Assembly: GCF_014203645.1 (NCBI RefSeq)
Contig: NZ_JACHJL010000007.1
Coordinates: 124,001-188,000 of the forward strand
Length of the DNA: 64,000 nt
Source: Streptomyces zagrosensis
GTDB taxonomy: Bacteria; Actinomycetota; Actinomycetes; Streptomycetales; Streptomycetaceae
Reading direction: 5' to 3'
Part shown: positions 50,438-58,556 of the stretch, piece after piece
Numbering within the stretch: position 1 is the stretch's first letter
Layout of the letters: each line of letters opens with the position of its first letter
The notes under the pieces: generated by a model
What the model was told of the DNA's origin: nothing
Seen by the model: only the letters and a program-made list of their open reading frames with translations
Databases searched by the model: none
Translations under genes and position numbers: made by a program

Positions 50438-50911
50438 TCAGGCCCGGTGAGCGCCCTGGTTGATGACGAACGCGGGCGCCTTCATGACCGCCGCGCTCAG
50501 CGCGGTCACGACCGCTGTCGAGTCCGTCTCGTGGGCGTGTGCCCAGCGGCACTGGTGCCGGGGCTCGCACGGGCATGAGCTCGCATCGCCGTCCGCCCCA
50601 TGGACGTGATGGCCGACAGACCAGCCACCATCTACCACGAGGGTCAGGTCTTCGGGGAAGTCGATCGCGGCGGGCCGCTGCTCCACAGCGAGTACGCGGT
50701 GTGCGTTCGGCAACTCCAGGCCGAGCGCGTACGCTACCCGCCCCGCGGCTGCCATCACCTGCTCGCCGGGCCGCAGGATGACGCTCGGCACCTGCCACGG
50801 GCTGGCATCGTCACGGGTCTGGAGAACGCGCGGCCAGCCCGCCGACACGTCATTGGGTGCCGCGGGGGTCGGTGGTTTCCACACCAGCAGGGCCACGCGC
50901 ACCGTCGTCAC
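50438..50911 (-). CDS. Hypothetical protein, Nudix-like fold possible
   Basis: A 157-residue protein. The segment WQVPSVILRPGEQVMAAAGRVAYALGLEL lies where Nudix proteins have their WxLPGGxxxxGE box, but key Gly/Glu residues are missing, so hydrolase activity is doubtful. The C-terminus contains CPCEPRHQCRW and HxH clusters that might bind a metal. GTG 50911 overlaps the stop of the upstream gene (GTGA). It is the last gene of a three-gene minus-strand operon divergent from an XRE-DUF397 pair. Confidence 0.6.
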   Translation of the reverse strand: MTTVRVALLVWKPPTPAAPNDVSAGWPRVLQTRDDASPWQVPSVILRPGEQVMAAAGRVAYALGLELPNAHRVLAVEQRPAAIDFPEDLTLVVDGGWSVGHHVHGADGDASSCPCEPRHQCRWAHAHETDSTAVVTALSAAVMKAPAFVINQGAHRA

Positions 50912-51333
50912 GACGCTCCTTCGGTGTTCCGACGAATCTCCGCCAGGTCCAGCCCGCATTCCTCGGGCGTCTTGCCGTTGTTGGTCATCAGCCCGGCCTT
51001 GTCCGCCCCGTCCAACCAGCAAAAGGCGCCGGGCCCGGCGAGTGCGTCCAGGGTGAGTTGTACGCGGTGGGGATTGGGCCGCAGGTTGCCGTGTTCCAGC
51101 TCGTCCGGGTCGAACAGGGCGGTTTCGTAGGCGAGTTGGAATTCGATGTCCGTCACCTGCTCCCACCCGCATACGGGATCGGACGCGTTGGTGCTGGTGC
51201 TGGTGCTGGTGCCGGTGCCGGTGCCGACTTCGGCGTGGGTGCTGGCGTCGGCGAGAAAGAACCGGAGCGTGGCGCCGTTGCTCAGGCGTACGGCGTGCTG
51301 CCCTGTCAGGGTGAGGTGCCTGGCGCTGATCAT
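50908..51333 (-). CDS. Hypothetical protein with Gly/Ser-Thr repeat linker
   Basis: A 141-residue protein without a recognisable domain. A hexanucleotide repeat (51189-51230) encodes the tract GTGTGTSTSTST in the middle, which may vary in length. The C-terminal part (GAFCWLDGADKAGLMTNNGKT) looks globular. It overlaps both neighbours by four bases, so it is probably expressed with them; function unknown. Confidence 0.6.
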   Translation of the reverse strand: MISARHLTLTGQHAVRLSNGATLRFFLADASTHAEVGTGTGTSTSTSTNASDPVCGWEQVTDIEFQLAYETALFDPDELEHGNLRPNPHRVQLTLDALAGPGAFCWLDGADKAGLMTNNGKTPEECGLDLAEIRRNTEGAS

Positions 51334-51614
51334 GCGTCGCTCACCTTCTCCTCACCCTGGTGCGCCTGGCGCCGGTGGTTGTGCAGCGCTTCCACTGCCT
51401 TGTGGTATCGCGGCCAGTCCCGCACCGTGTGGGCACGGTCCCGGAGGGTGATCACCGCGCGACACCGGGCGCACGGGGTGGCCGTGGGTTCGCTGGCGGC
51501 GTCCTCTACCAAGGGCACGTCGGCAGCCAACTGGTCTTGCCGGGCCAGCAGTTGCGTCAACTTGGCATCCGCCGGTTCGGGCGCTGGGGGCCAGTGCTCG
51601 GGGAGCTGGATCAT
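51330..51614 (-). CDS. Small hypothetical protein with CxxC motif
   Basis: A 94-residue protein with a CARC pair in TATPCARCRAVITLRDRAHT and a helical, histidine-rich C-terminus (YHKAVEALHNHRRQAHQ). First gene of the three-gene operon with four-base overlaps. In Streptomyces such operons often sit opposite XRE-DUF397 pairs. No function can be assigned. Confidence 0.6.
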   Translation of the reverse strand: MIQLPEHWPPAPEPADAKLTQLLARQDQLAADVPLVEDAASEPTATPCARCRAVITLRDRAHTVRDWPRYHKAVEALHNHRRQAHQGEEKVSDA

Positions 51615-51849
51615 CGGCGTGCCCCCTGACGGTAGTTGTCGTGGCGAAGCCGCTGACGCGGAGGCCGCGCGTCAGCCGTATCGGTGAGCTGCCTTGCCCG
51701 CGTTGCTGCGGGACCGCCGGGGTCAGGGGGCTTGGGGGATGTGTGCTTCCGAGACACAGTCCGCTCCTCTCTGTAGCGAATCCACTACCAGGGGTGTTGA
51801 GAGTCACCTAAGATCGGGAGCTATTCAAGCTTTCGAGGTGGGACGAAAG

Positions 51850-52695
51850 GTGGGTGATCACCCGTTGAACCGCAAGGAGTTGAACCCTGACAGCTCCCCA
51901 CAAGCAGCCTTCGGAGCTCGTCTGCGCAGCTCACGTGAGAAGCGCGGTTGGACGCAGGATGAACTGGCCAAGCGGATGGAATACTCCAGCACGCACATCT
52001 CCTCAGTCGAAACTGGGCACAAACCCCCAACCTTGCGCCTATCGCGTAGTGCGGACCTCGCGCTGGGCAGCGGAGATGCGTTCGAGCGCGAGTATCGCGA
52101 GATTCGGCACGGCAGTTTGCTGGAGGGCTTTCCGGAGTACGTCGGGCACGAAGGCCGGGCAGTCGAGATCCGGCTGTATGAGATCGGGATCATTCCCGGA
52201 CTGATGCAGACGCCGGAGTACGCACGTGTGTTGGCGGACAGCGCGGTGCGGCGAGGAACCATCACTCACGATCAGGCAGCCGAGCGAGTATCCGTCCTAG
52301 CGGAGCGGCAAGCGGCGCTGGAGCGGCTTCGGGCACCTACGGTTTTCGTAGTGATGGACGAGAGCTGCATCCGGCGCCCCGTGGGCGGGCCCGCGGTGAT
52401 GGACGCACAGCTTGAGAGGCTGGTCGAGTTCGCCAAGCGGGCCACCACCGTGCTTCAGGTGGCGCCGTTCGCCATAGGGGAGCGCCGACCGTTCGACCTG
52501 CCGGTCACTCTGCTGACGCTGCCCGACCGGTCAGTCATGGCCTACGCGGAGTCCCAGGCCCAGGGGTGCCTGGACCGTGACAGCACGGCGGTGCTTCCTA
52601 TGCTCTCCACATACCATCAACTACAGGCGGAAGCGCTCTCGCAGGCGGATTCTGTGGCCATGATCAACGACGTATTGAAGGGGCACCAATCGTGA
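51850..52695 (+). CDS. XRE-family regulator (DUF5753-type)
   Basis: About 281 residues. The N-terminal helix-turn-helix is FGARLRSSREKRGWTQDELA followed by YSSTHISSVETGHKPP. The rest is a DUF5753-like domain (EIGIIPGLMQTPEYARVL, FVVMDESCIRRPVGG, LQVAPFAIGERRPFDLP). Such regulators act with a small DUF397 protein, encoded here with a four-base overlap. The exact start is uncertain: GTG 51850 and TTG 51865 both lie by a GGGTGATCACCC palindrome, and the frame is open further upstream. A TAAGAT -10-like element is at about 51809. Targets are unknown. Confidence 0.85.
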   Translation: MGDHPLNRKELNPDSSPQAAFGARLRSSREKRGWTQDELAKRMEYSSTHISSVETGHKPPTLRLSRSADLALGSGDAFEREYREIRHGSLLEGFPEYVGHEGRAVEIRLYEIGIIPGLMQTPEYARVLADSAVRRGTITHDQAAERVSVLAERQAALERLRAPTVFVVMDESCIRRPVGGPAVMDAQLERLVEFAKRATTVLQVAPFAIGERRPFDLPVTLLTLPDRSVMAYAESQAQGCLDRDSTAVLPMLSTYHQLQAEALSQADSVAMINDVLKGHQS

Positions 52696-52895
52696 CAACC
52701 GACGATCCCCGCTGGATCAAGTCCAGCTACAGCAACAATGGCGGCCAGTGCGTGGAGGTCGCCGCCAATCTCGTCTCGCTCGGCACCGTGCCGGTCCGCG
52801 ACAGTAAGGACCCTAGCGGTCCTGCCCTGGCCTTCGAGCCGGAGGCGTGGGCCGCGTTCGTGAGCGCGGTCAAGCACGGCGAACTCTCCGCCTGA
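52692..52895 (+). CDS. DUF397 protein
   Basis: A 67-residue DUF397 protein with the usual RWIKSSYSNNGGQCVEVAA start, VPVRDSKDPSGPALAF centre and AWAAFVSAVKHGEL end. These are often partners or antagonists of the XRE regulator encoded just upstream, as for the BldB/WhiJ system. GTG 52692 overlaps the regulator stop. A near-identical copy lies at 54333-54536. Confidence 0.9.
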   Translation: MTTDDPRWIKSSYSNNGGQCVEVAANLVSLGTVPVRDSKDPSGPALAFEPEAWAAFVSAVKHGELSA

Positions 52896-52912
52896 CGCGC
52901 CTTTACGGATAC

Positions 52913-52954
52913 GAGCCCCGGCCACGGGACCTTGGGTTCTCGTGGCCGGGGCTC
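52913..52954 (+). terminator. Hairpin terminator after DUF397 gene
   Basis: GAGCCCCGGCCACG and CGTGGCCGGGGCTC are exact complements (14-bp arms) around a 14-base loop, 18 bp past the stop. Confidence 0.85.
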
Positions 52955-53015
52955 TGCCGTTCGCCCGGTGAAGTTCGGCGCCTACGTGAGCCGCTGCTCT
53001 CGCCCTTCCGCCACG

Positions 53016-54210
53016 TCACCGGTTGTGACCCAGCCACGTGCCGTAGCTGTTGAACGAGTTCGAGATGCGCCGCTTGGCCGCTTCGAGGCCGGCGTACGTC
53101 TCGCGCACCGTGGGGTAATAGCGCGTCTGCTGCGGAGCGAGCTTGCGAGCCTCTATGAGGCTCTTGAACGCCGCGTCCGGCTGGCCGGCCCACATCTGGG
53201 CCTGGGCCAACTCCGCGTGATGGTGCGCTAGTCGCGACGATGGCCAGTCGGCGGGGAACACCGTGTCCTTGGCCGACTTCACTGCCTCGGGGTACAGGTC
53301 CAGCTCAGCGAGGACGCTGACCCGGTGGACTTCGACGTTGGTCGGTCCGAACGAGAGCCAGTGGACCCTCTCCGCGCGGCCGGTTCGCTCGGCGATGCGG
53401 TGCGCCTCCAGCAGGTGTTCCTCGGCGGCGTTCTTGTCCTTGTCGCGACCGGCCAGCACGGCCGCGCCGAGGTGAAGTTGGCCTTTCAGAACGTCCTTCA
53501 CCCGCCCGGGCTCCGCTTGGCCCAGCACGCCCATGCCGAGTGTGATCAGCCGCTTGCCGGTGCGGTAGTCGCTCGCGCGCAGGTAAGCCAAGGCCCGCAG
53601 GTACTGCCGCATACCGCTGAGCACGGGATCAGACGCGCGCTGCGCTGCCCAGCCCAGCCGGTCAAGTGCAGTGCTGCACAGGTCAGGGAAGCCGAGTTTG
53701 GTTGTCACGTCGTAAGCGGTCCGGTACAGACTGGCGAGTACCGTCCACGCCTGGTCGCTCGGAAGCGTGTGCACGGTTGTCGTCGTCTCGTGCAGAAGGG
53801 CCGGGAGGCCTGCCGCGACCCTTTTGATCTCCGTGGCCCGGACCAAGGCGCAGAGTTGGTCGGCAGCGTTGCGCAGCTCATCAAGGGAGCGGGGGGGCGA
53901 CGTCTGGGTCGGGGCCCAGATCGTAGATGTTCAGTGCCTCCCGAATGGGCTGTATCCACCCGTCCAACTGGTCTTGGCGAAGCTCCTCCAGGTAGGGCTG
54001 GCCGGTGAGCCTCGTCACGGGCACGGACAGCGCTCGCGCCAAAGCCCCTAACACGGACGGGCTGGCAGGCAGCCGTTCCTGTTCGATCTTGGTCAGCGTC
54101 GAGTACGAGACCGTCGAGAGGTCTGCGAGAGCGCGTTGCGTCAGATGGCGCGTCTTGCGTTCATGCGCGATGCGGGCGCCGGTGCTGTTGAGGATGGGCG
54201 GTGGGGCCAC
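53016..54210 (-). pseudogene. XRE-TPR regulator split by a frameshift at a G7 run
   Basis: Two adjacent minus-strand frames rebuild one regulator of about 400 residues. The first (from GTG 54210, after AGGAGGAG) has the helix-turn-helix ERKTRHLTQRALADLSTVSY and ends prematurely with DPDVAPPLP. The second, down to 53016, is a TPR-like helical repeat domain (SDPVLSGMRQYLRALAYLRASD and so on). The break lies at seven G (C on the coding strand) at 53891-53897; with six, translation would run VAPRSLDELRNAADQLCALVRATEIK in shortened form straight into the second frame. It may be a true mutation, a phase-variable switch or a sequencing error. Confidence 0.8.
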
Positions 54211-54332
54211 GGGGCATCTCCTCCTTGAGGAAAAGTACCTCGTACCTGACCGCCGCTGATCCGTGCCTCGTGCGGTCGTGTTCGGGCGGCGTCTGTGACC
54301 GTGATCAACGATGCAGTGAAGGGGCACCAACC

Positions 54333-54536
54333 GTGACAACCAATGATCCCCGCTGGTTCAAGTCCAGCTACAGCAACAACGGCGGCGCGTGCGTTGAGGT
54401 CGCCGTCAATCTCGTCTCGCGTGGCATTGTGCCGGTCCGCGACAGTAAGGACCCCAGCGGTCCTGCCCTGGCGTTCGAGCCGGGGACGTGGTCCGCGTTT
54501 GTCGGTGCGGTCAAGAGTGGCGAGCTGTCCGTCTGA
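54333..54536 (+). CDS. DUF397 protein, second copy without its regulator
   Basis: A 67-residue paralogue of the 52692-52895 gene (RWFKSSYSNNGGACVEVAV, VPVRDSKDPSGPALAF). The 30 bases before its GTG (atgcagtgaaggggcacc) still match the end of the upstream XRE gene, but the rest of a partner regulator is absent. So this is a duplicated cassette that kept only the regulator's last codons and the whole DUF397 gene. The nearest possible partner is the split XRE-TPR gene on the other strand. Confidence 0.87.
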   Translation: MTTNDPRWFKSSYSNNGGACVEVAVNLVSRGIVPVRDSKDPSGPALAFEPGTWSAFVGAVKSGELSV

Positions 54537-54553
54537 CGCGTCCCCACGGACAC

Positions 54554-54585
54554 GAGCCCCGGCCACGGAAGAGCGGTCGGGGCTC
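54554..54585 (+). terminator. Hairpin terminator, duplicated copy
   Basis: GAGCCCCG and CGGGGCTC (8-bp arms) follow the second DUF397 gene; related to the hairpin after the first copy but with a degraded inner stem. Confidence 0.75.
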
Positions 54586-54681
54586 TGTCGTACCGCCGAT
54601 GAGGGGCGGGGCTGCCTGGTCGTCGGCGGACACCCCGCTGTGCTCGCTCAGTTCGGCATTCGCCATCGCTTGCATCCCAAT

Positions 54682-54725
54682 ATGGATAGTGTCACTATCG
54701 ACATACGGATAGCAACACTATCCAT
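54682..54725. promoter_or_regulatory. Nested inverted repeats upstream of DUF4188 gene
   Basis: GATAGTG-t-CACTATC (54686-54700) is a perfect 7-bp-arm palindrome. A larger repeat pairs ATGGATAGTGT (54682-54692) with ACACTATCCAT (54715-54725), and a further GATAG lies between. This AT-rich island 20 bp before the ribosome-binding site looks like a multi-site operator for a dimeric repressor. Confidence 0.7.
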
Positions 54726-54744
54726 CGACGGTGGGGAGTGTGAC

Positions 54745-55260
54745 ATGGGTGCAGCACCGATAGCGGGGCGGGTCACGGCGGCGGCCGAGGGGGATGTGGT
54801 GGTCTTCCTCATCGGGATGCGGATCAACCGGTGGCGGGCGGTGCGCCACTGGCTGCCCGTCGCCATGGCCATGCCGCGCATGCTCAAGGAGCTCGCGCGC
54901 GAGAGGGGTATTGGGCTGCTGGCCTACCGGGCGTACACGGCCGGGCCGCGTACCTTCACGGTCGTGCAGCACTGGGAGTCGCGCGAGAAGTTGCTCGCCT
55001 ACGCCGCGGCAGTGGAACGGCACCACCACCCCGCCTGGGGGGCGTTCAATCGCCGTGCGCGGAGCGCTGCGGGGAGTGTTGGCATCTGGCACGAGACGTA
55101 CATCGTGCCGGCGGGCTCGTACGAGTCGATCTACAACGCCATGCCGCCCATCGGGCTCGGGGAGGCCCATGGGGTTGAGCCGGTTGGGCGGCGGGGCGAG
55201 CGGGCGGCGGATCGGCTCGCGGGCTCATGGCTTCGGGTTGATCGGTTCGGCCGCAGCTGA
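54745..55260 (+). CDS. DUF4188-family protein
   Basis: A 171-residue protein: GDVVVFLIGMRINRWRAVRHW at the start, RTFTVVQHWESREKLLAYA in the middle, then WHETYIVPAGSYESIYNAMPPIGLG. This is the DUF4188 pattern, a dimeric alpha/beta-barrel (ABM-like) family related to heme-degrading or monooxygenase-like folds. The C-terminal 25 residues are basic and variable. ATG 54745 follows GGTGGGGAG. The palindromic region just upstream suggests tight control by a repressor encoded elsewhere. Confidence 0.82.
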   Translation: MGAAPIAGRVTAAAEGDVVVFLIGMRINRWRAVRHWLPVAMAMPRMLKELARERGIGLLAYRAYTAGPRTFTVVQHWESREKLLAYAAAVERHHHPAWGAFNRRARSAAGSVGIWHETYIVPAGSYESIYNAMPPIGLGEAHGVEPVGRRGERAADRLAGSWLRVDRFGRS

Positions 55261-55362
55261 GCGGCTCGTGAGCGGGCGGTTGCGGGCCGGCAGAGCGACG
55301 ACCTTCGTCGCAAGAGTCTCAACAAACTGTTGACGGGGTGTGGCGTGGGGAGTTAGCTGTCC

Positions 55363-55392
55363 GCAACGCAACGCAACGCAACGCAACGCAAC
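55363..55392. repeat. 5-bp tandem repeat, 6 copies (gcaac)
   Basis: Six perfect pentamers followed by a pyrimidine-rich tract (tctctcctctctcttgtctctc, 55412-55436 in part). The array lies just before the truncated OHCU decarboxylase gene. Confidence 0.93.
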
Positions 55393-55520
55393 GCGCCGCG
55401 CTGTCCCGCCTTTTCTCTCCTCTCTCTTGTCTCTCTTGCCCCGCACCGCGCGGCGCCCGTTGCCTCGGGCCTCTCCATTCCGTACCCGCTGCCCCGGGCC
55501 TCTTCCTTTTTTCCCTCGGT

Positions 55521-55700
55521 TTGACGACGGAGCAGATGAGGAACGCGGTGCGGCAGCGGAGCGACGACGCGCCGGAACGTGAACGCGAGACCGTCCGCGG
55601 CGAACTCGGCAAGAACCACCGCATCCGGCTGGCCCGCCTGTTGGCAGCAGGGCCGAGCGGACCGGCCGAAGCCGACGCAGACCAAGGAGCCGCCGTATGA
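55521..55700 (+). pseudogene. C-terminal remnant of OHCU decarboxylase
   Basis: The last 58 residues (TTEQMRNAVRQRSDDAP, ETVRGELGKNHRIRLARLL) match the C-terminal helix region of 2-oxo-4-hydroxy-4-carboxy-5-ureidoimidazoline decarboxylase. The first two thirds, with the catalytic His and Glu, are absent; the sequence before 55520 is low-complexity. A start at ATG 55536 is possible but would give an inert peptide. The stop overlaps the HIU hydrolase start (55697-55700), so the operon order decarboxylase-HIUase-uricase is still visible. Confidence 0.8.
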
Positions 55701-56155
55701 GCACCGACACCACCGCATCGGTGTCCACTCACATCCTGGACACCAGCGTGGGTAGACCGGCCGCTTCGGTCAGCGTCGAGTTGTCTACCCGGACATCACC
55801 CCACGGCGCATGGACGGTGCACGGCACCTCGGCAACCGATGCCGATGGGCGGTGCGAGGACCTGCCGCCGCTGCCGGAAGGCGTGGCCCACGTGCGCCTG
55901 CACTTCGATGTTGGGTCCTACTTCGCCACCCAGGCCGACGGCCCAGGCAGCCCAACCAGCCCAACCAGCGTGCCCGGTGCAGCCAGCGCAGCAGCCCGCA
56001 CCGCGGCCGAGGCACAGCAGGACGCCCCTCGCGCAAGGGACAGCGGAGCGTTCTTCCCGGAGGTGGCGGTCGCGTTCGCCGTCACGCCGGGCGAGCACTA
56101 CCACGTGCCGCTGCTGCTCAATCCGTTCGGCTACTTCGTATACCGAGGGAGCTAG
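55697..56155 (+). CDS. uraH: 5-hydroxyisourate hydrolase (transthyretin-like)
   Basis: A 152-residue protein, longer than the usual 110-115. The N-terminal VSTHILDTSVGRPAASVSVEL has the catalytic His. The C-terminal EHYHVPLLLNPFGYFVYRGS holds the conserved YHVPLLL and the YRGS tetrapeptide that defines HIUase against transthyretin. Between them an Ala/Ser/Pro-rich insertion of about 35 residues (GSPTSPTSVPGAASAAARTA) should be a surface loop. It hydrolyses 5-hydroxyisourate to OHCU. Start and stop are set by the overlap with the remnant upstream and uricase 7 bp downstream. Confidence 0.92.
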   Translation: MSTDTTASVSTHILDTSVGRPAASVSVELSTRTSPHGAWTVHGTSATDADGRCEDLPPLPEGVAHVRLHFDVGSYFATQADGPGSPTSPTSVPGAASAAARTAAEAQQDAPRARDSGAFFPEVAVAFAVTPGEHYHVPLLLNPFGYFVYRGS

Positions 56156-56162
56156 CACCGAC

Positions 56163-57152
56163 ATGTCCGCTGCATTCCCGACCGGCCGCCCCGGCGCACG
56201 CTTCGGCGCTGCCCGACCCGGGCCCGTCGTGCTCGGGCAAAACCAGTACGGCAAGGCCGAGAACCGGGTCGTGAAGATCACCCGGGAGGGCGCCACCCAC
56301 CACATCAAGGACCTCAATGTCTCGGTCGCCCTCTCCGGCGACATGGAGGAGGTGCACCTGTCCGGCGGCAATGCCCACGTGCTGCCGACCGACACCATCA
56401 AGAACACCGTGTTCGCGTTCGCCAAGAAGCATGGCATCGAGTCGGCCGAGCAGTTCGGCATCCACCTCGCCCGGCACTTCGTCACCAGCCAGGAACCGAT
56501 CAAGACGGCGCGCATTCGGATCGAGGAATACACCTGGGAGCGCATCGAGACCTCCGATGGCAACTCCCGCTTCGTCGGCGCGGACGAGGTCAAGCACTCC
56601 TTCGTACGCTCGGGTCAGGAGGTGCGTACCACCCAGATCGCCTACGACGGCACGTCCTGGCAGGTGGTCTCCGGGCTCAAGGACCTCACCGTGCTGAACT
56701 CCACCAACTCGGAGTTCTGGGGCTACATCAAGGACAAGTACACGACCTTGCAGGAGGCGTACGATCGCATCCTGGCCACCGAGGTGCATGCTCGCTGGCG
56801 CTACCACTGGTCCAGTGACGAGGACCGGATGCCGCAGTGGGACCGCTGTTACGCACAGACGCGCAAGCATCTGCTCCAGGCCTTCGCCGAGACCTACAGC
56901 CTCTCCCTCCAGCAGACCCTCTACCAGATGGGTTCGCGGGTGATCGACAGCCGGCAGGACGTGGACGAGATCCGTCTCTCGCTGCCCAACATGCACCATT
57001 CCCTCGTGGACTTGGAGCCGTTCGGGTTGGCGAACGACAGCGCGGATGGCGCCGTGTACTACGCGGCGGACCGTCCGTACGGCCTGATCGAGGCGACCAT
57101 CTTGCGCGACGGTGCGACCCAGGCGATACCCGTGGACCTCACCAACCTCTGA
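56163..57152 (+). CDS. uox: Urate oxidase (uricase)
   Basis: A 329-residue cofactor-free uricase made of two T-fold halves. LGQNQYGKAENRVVKITREG carries the catalytic Lys, HVLPTDTIKNTVFAFAKKHG the Thr of the Thr-Lys dyad, and FVRSGQEVRTTQ, LNSTNSEFWGYIKDKYTTL and QQTLYQMGSRVI follow as in other uricases. LPNMHHSLVDLEPFGL gives the C-terminal conserved His. It oxidises urate to 5-hydroxyisourate. It should still work with the intact HIU hydrolase, so urate would be turned into OHCU, which decays to racemic allantoin without the decarboxylase. Confidence 0.95.
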   Translation: MSAAFPTGRPGARFGAARPGPVVLGQNQYGKAENRVVKITREGATHHIKDLNVSVALSGDMEEVHLSGGNAHVLPTDTIKNTVFAFAKKHGIESAEQFGIHLARHFVTSQEPIKTARIRIEEYTWERIETSDGNSRFVGADEVKHSFVRSGQEVRTTQIAYDGTSWQVVSGLKDLTVLNSTNSEFWGYIKDKYTTLQEAYDRILATEVHARWRYHWSSDEDRMPQWDRCYAQTRKHLLQAFAETYSLSLQQTLYQMGSRVIDSRQDVDEIRLSLPNMHHSLVDLEPFGLANDSADGAVYYAADRPYGLIEATILRDGATQAIPVDLTNL

Positions 57153-57534
57153 CCGCCGCGGCCCCCTAACGCCCCCGGCCGCGCCACCAGTTCCCGCGCT
57201 GGCGGCGGGGCCGTTCCGCCAGGGGACCGTTCCGCCAGTGAAGCCCGCCGTCCACCAGCAGCTCTTTCCTCGTCTCGGCACCCGAGGCAGCCGGCTCGGC
57301 GGCCCTATCAGCCGCCGCAGCCAGACCCGGCCCCGGCACCCACGCCTTCTCCCGGGCCCTGCCGTGCCCGCACTCGCTCAGACGACCACGAGGAAGCCCC
57401 TATGGCAGCCATCGGCAGTCCCACCAGATTCGGCAGGCCCGATAGGCCCGTCAGGTTCACCAGGACCAGGGATCTCGGCTGTGTGCGGCCGTGGTTCGTA
57501 CGCCGGGGAGGACGCGGCGAGCGCGCCGGCGCGC
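57153..57534. other. Intergenic stretch before the deaminase remnant
   Basis: 382 bp without a convincing gene. A possible original start of the deaminase gene is ATG 57402, after GAGGAAG, but its frame does not connect to the homologous part at 57535, so a further frameshift may lie here. GC-rich inverted segments near 57205-57240 (ggcggggccgttccgcc) could terminate the uricase transcript. Confidence 0.45.
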
Positions 57535-57827
57535 ATGGCCATCGAGAACTGCGCCATCGCCACGGTGGACGCACTGGACACCGAGCACGCCTCGGGACAG
57601 GTGGTCGTCACCGGGCATCGCATCGAGTCGGTGGGCCCGGAGCCGCCCCCGGCGACCTGGTGGGCGTGGCTCGTCGGGTGGACGGCACGGGTCATCTCGC
57701 CACCCCCGGGCTGGTCAACACCCACCACCACTTCTACCAGTGGCTCACCAGGGGGCTGGCGCAATACGCCAACCTCTTCGACTGGCTTGTCGCGCTCTAC
57801 CCCACGTCGGCGAACTGTCTTGTGTAG
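57535..57827 (+). pseudogene. 8-oxoguanine deaminase (amidohydrolase), frameshifted and truncated
   Basis: MAIENCAIATVDALDTEHAS and VVVTGHRIESVGP form the N-terminal beta-sandwich. After a frame change near 57630-57640 the sequence continues DGTGHLATPGLVNTHHHFYQ and LAQYANLFDWLVALYP, the first metal-binding HxH region of 8-oxoguanine deaminase. Homology ends near 57808 and a TAG follows. Roughly 350 C-terminal residues are missing. It would have fed guanine-type purines to xanthine/urate. Confidence 0.75.
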
Positions 57828-58014
57828 CAGCAGTGTTGGCTCGCTGAAGGGCGTACGGCCGCACACCCATGGCTCCGAGATGGTGCAGGAGGAGCGATTC
57901 TGCGAGGAAGTCTTCGGGATGGCGCCGACTGGTGCATCGCACGGCATCACCGCTCCTCATCCCGCCCCGCACGCGCACTCCGGGCTCGAACAGGGCGAGA
58001 ACGCGCGGATCGTT
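57828..58014. other. Unidentified sequence between two purine-gene remnants
   Basis: About 190 bp joining the deaminase and permease remnants. No gene recognised. It may belong to whatever recombination event removed the rest of both genes. Confidence 0.35.
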
Positions 58015-58074
58015 GCCACCGCCACCGCCACCGCCACCGCCACCGCCACCGCCACCGCCACCGCCACCGCCACC
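58015..58074. repeat. 6-bp tandem repeat, 10 copies (gccacc)
   Basis: Ten perfect hexamers immediately upstream of the permease remnant. The array is in frame with the remnant's first codons (Ala-Thr repeats) and could mark the deletion junction. Confidence 0.95.
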
Positions 58075-58292
58075 GCCATCGGCATTGGCCTGATTCCGAT
58101 TGCGGCGCCGGTCTTTACCGCGCCTTCCCCGCGGACCTGTTGGCCGTCCTGGACTTCGGTATCAGCACCGGCTGCATCGTGGCCGTGGTGCTCAACGTGG
58201 TCGTCAACCACCTCGGCAGGCCAACGCCGCACCCCGCGGAGAGAGCGGACGGGGTACCGCAGCAGCCGGTGCCCGCCCCTGCCGTGCACTGA
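58075..58292 (+). pseudogene. C-terminal remnant of a xanthine/uracil (NCS2) permease
   Basis: AIGIGLIPIAAPVF is followed, after a one-base frame change at about 58117, by YRAFPADLLAVLDFGISTGC and IVAVVLNVVVNHLG, the last two membrane segments of a nucleobase:cation symporter-2 protein. A Pro/Ala tail ends at TGA 58290. Less than a fifth of the permease remains. It was probably the purine importer of this locus. Confidence 0.75.
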
Positions 58293-58556
58293 CTCCGTGA
58301 CTGCCCGCGCCGGGGGCTCCGGCCAGGCAGCGGCTCACCCGGGGCGCGGTCTGGCGCGGGTGGCGGATCGGGCGGCTGAGGGTGCCGTACGGTGACCCGC
58401 CCAGCGCCAGGCCAGGGAGGCACCGGCGGCCACCTGGGGCAGTAATGGCCGGCGGGTGGAGGGCAGCCCCCACCTGGGCCCGCAGGTTCCGCACCACCGC
58501 GCGTTGGTCTGGACCTGGCTATTGTCCCGGGCGTACCACGGGTCCAAGCTCGCTGC

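Noticed and set aside
57378..57950. A 190-codon minus-strand frame over the deaminase remnant, considered as a transposase piece
   Set aside because: No transposase motif or terminal inverted repeats; it is antisense to recognisable amidohydrolase sequence.
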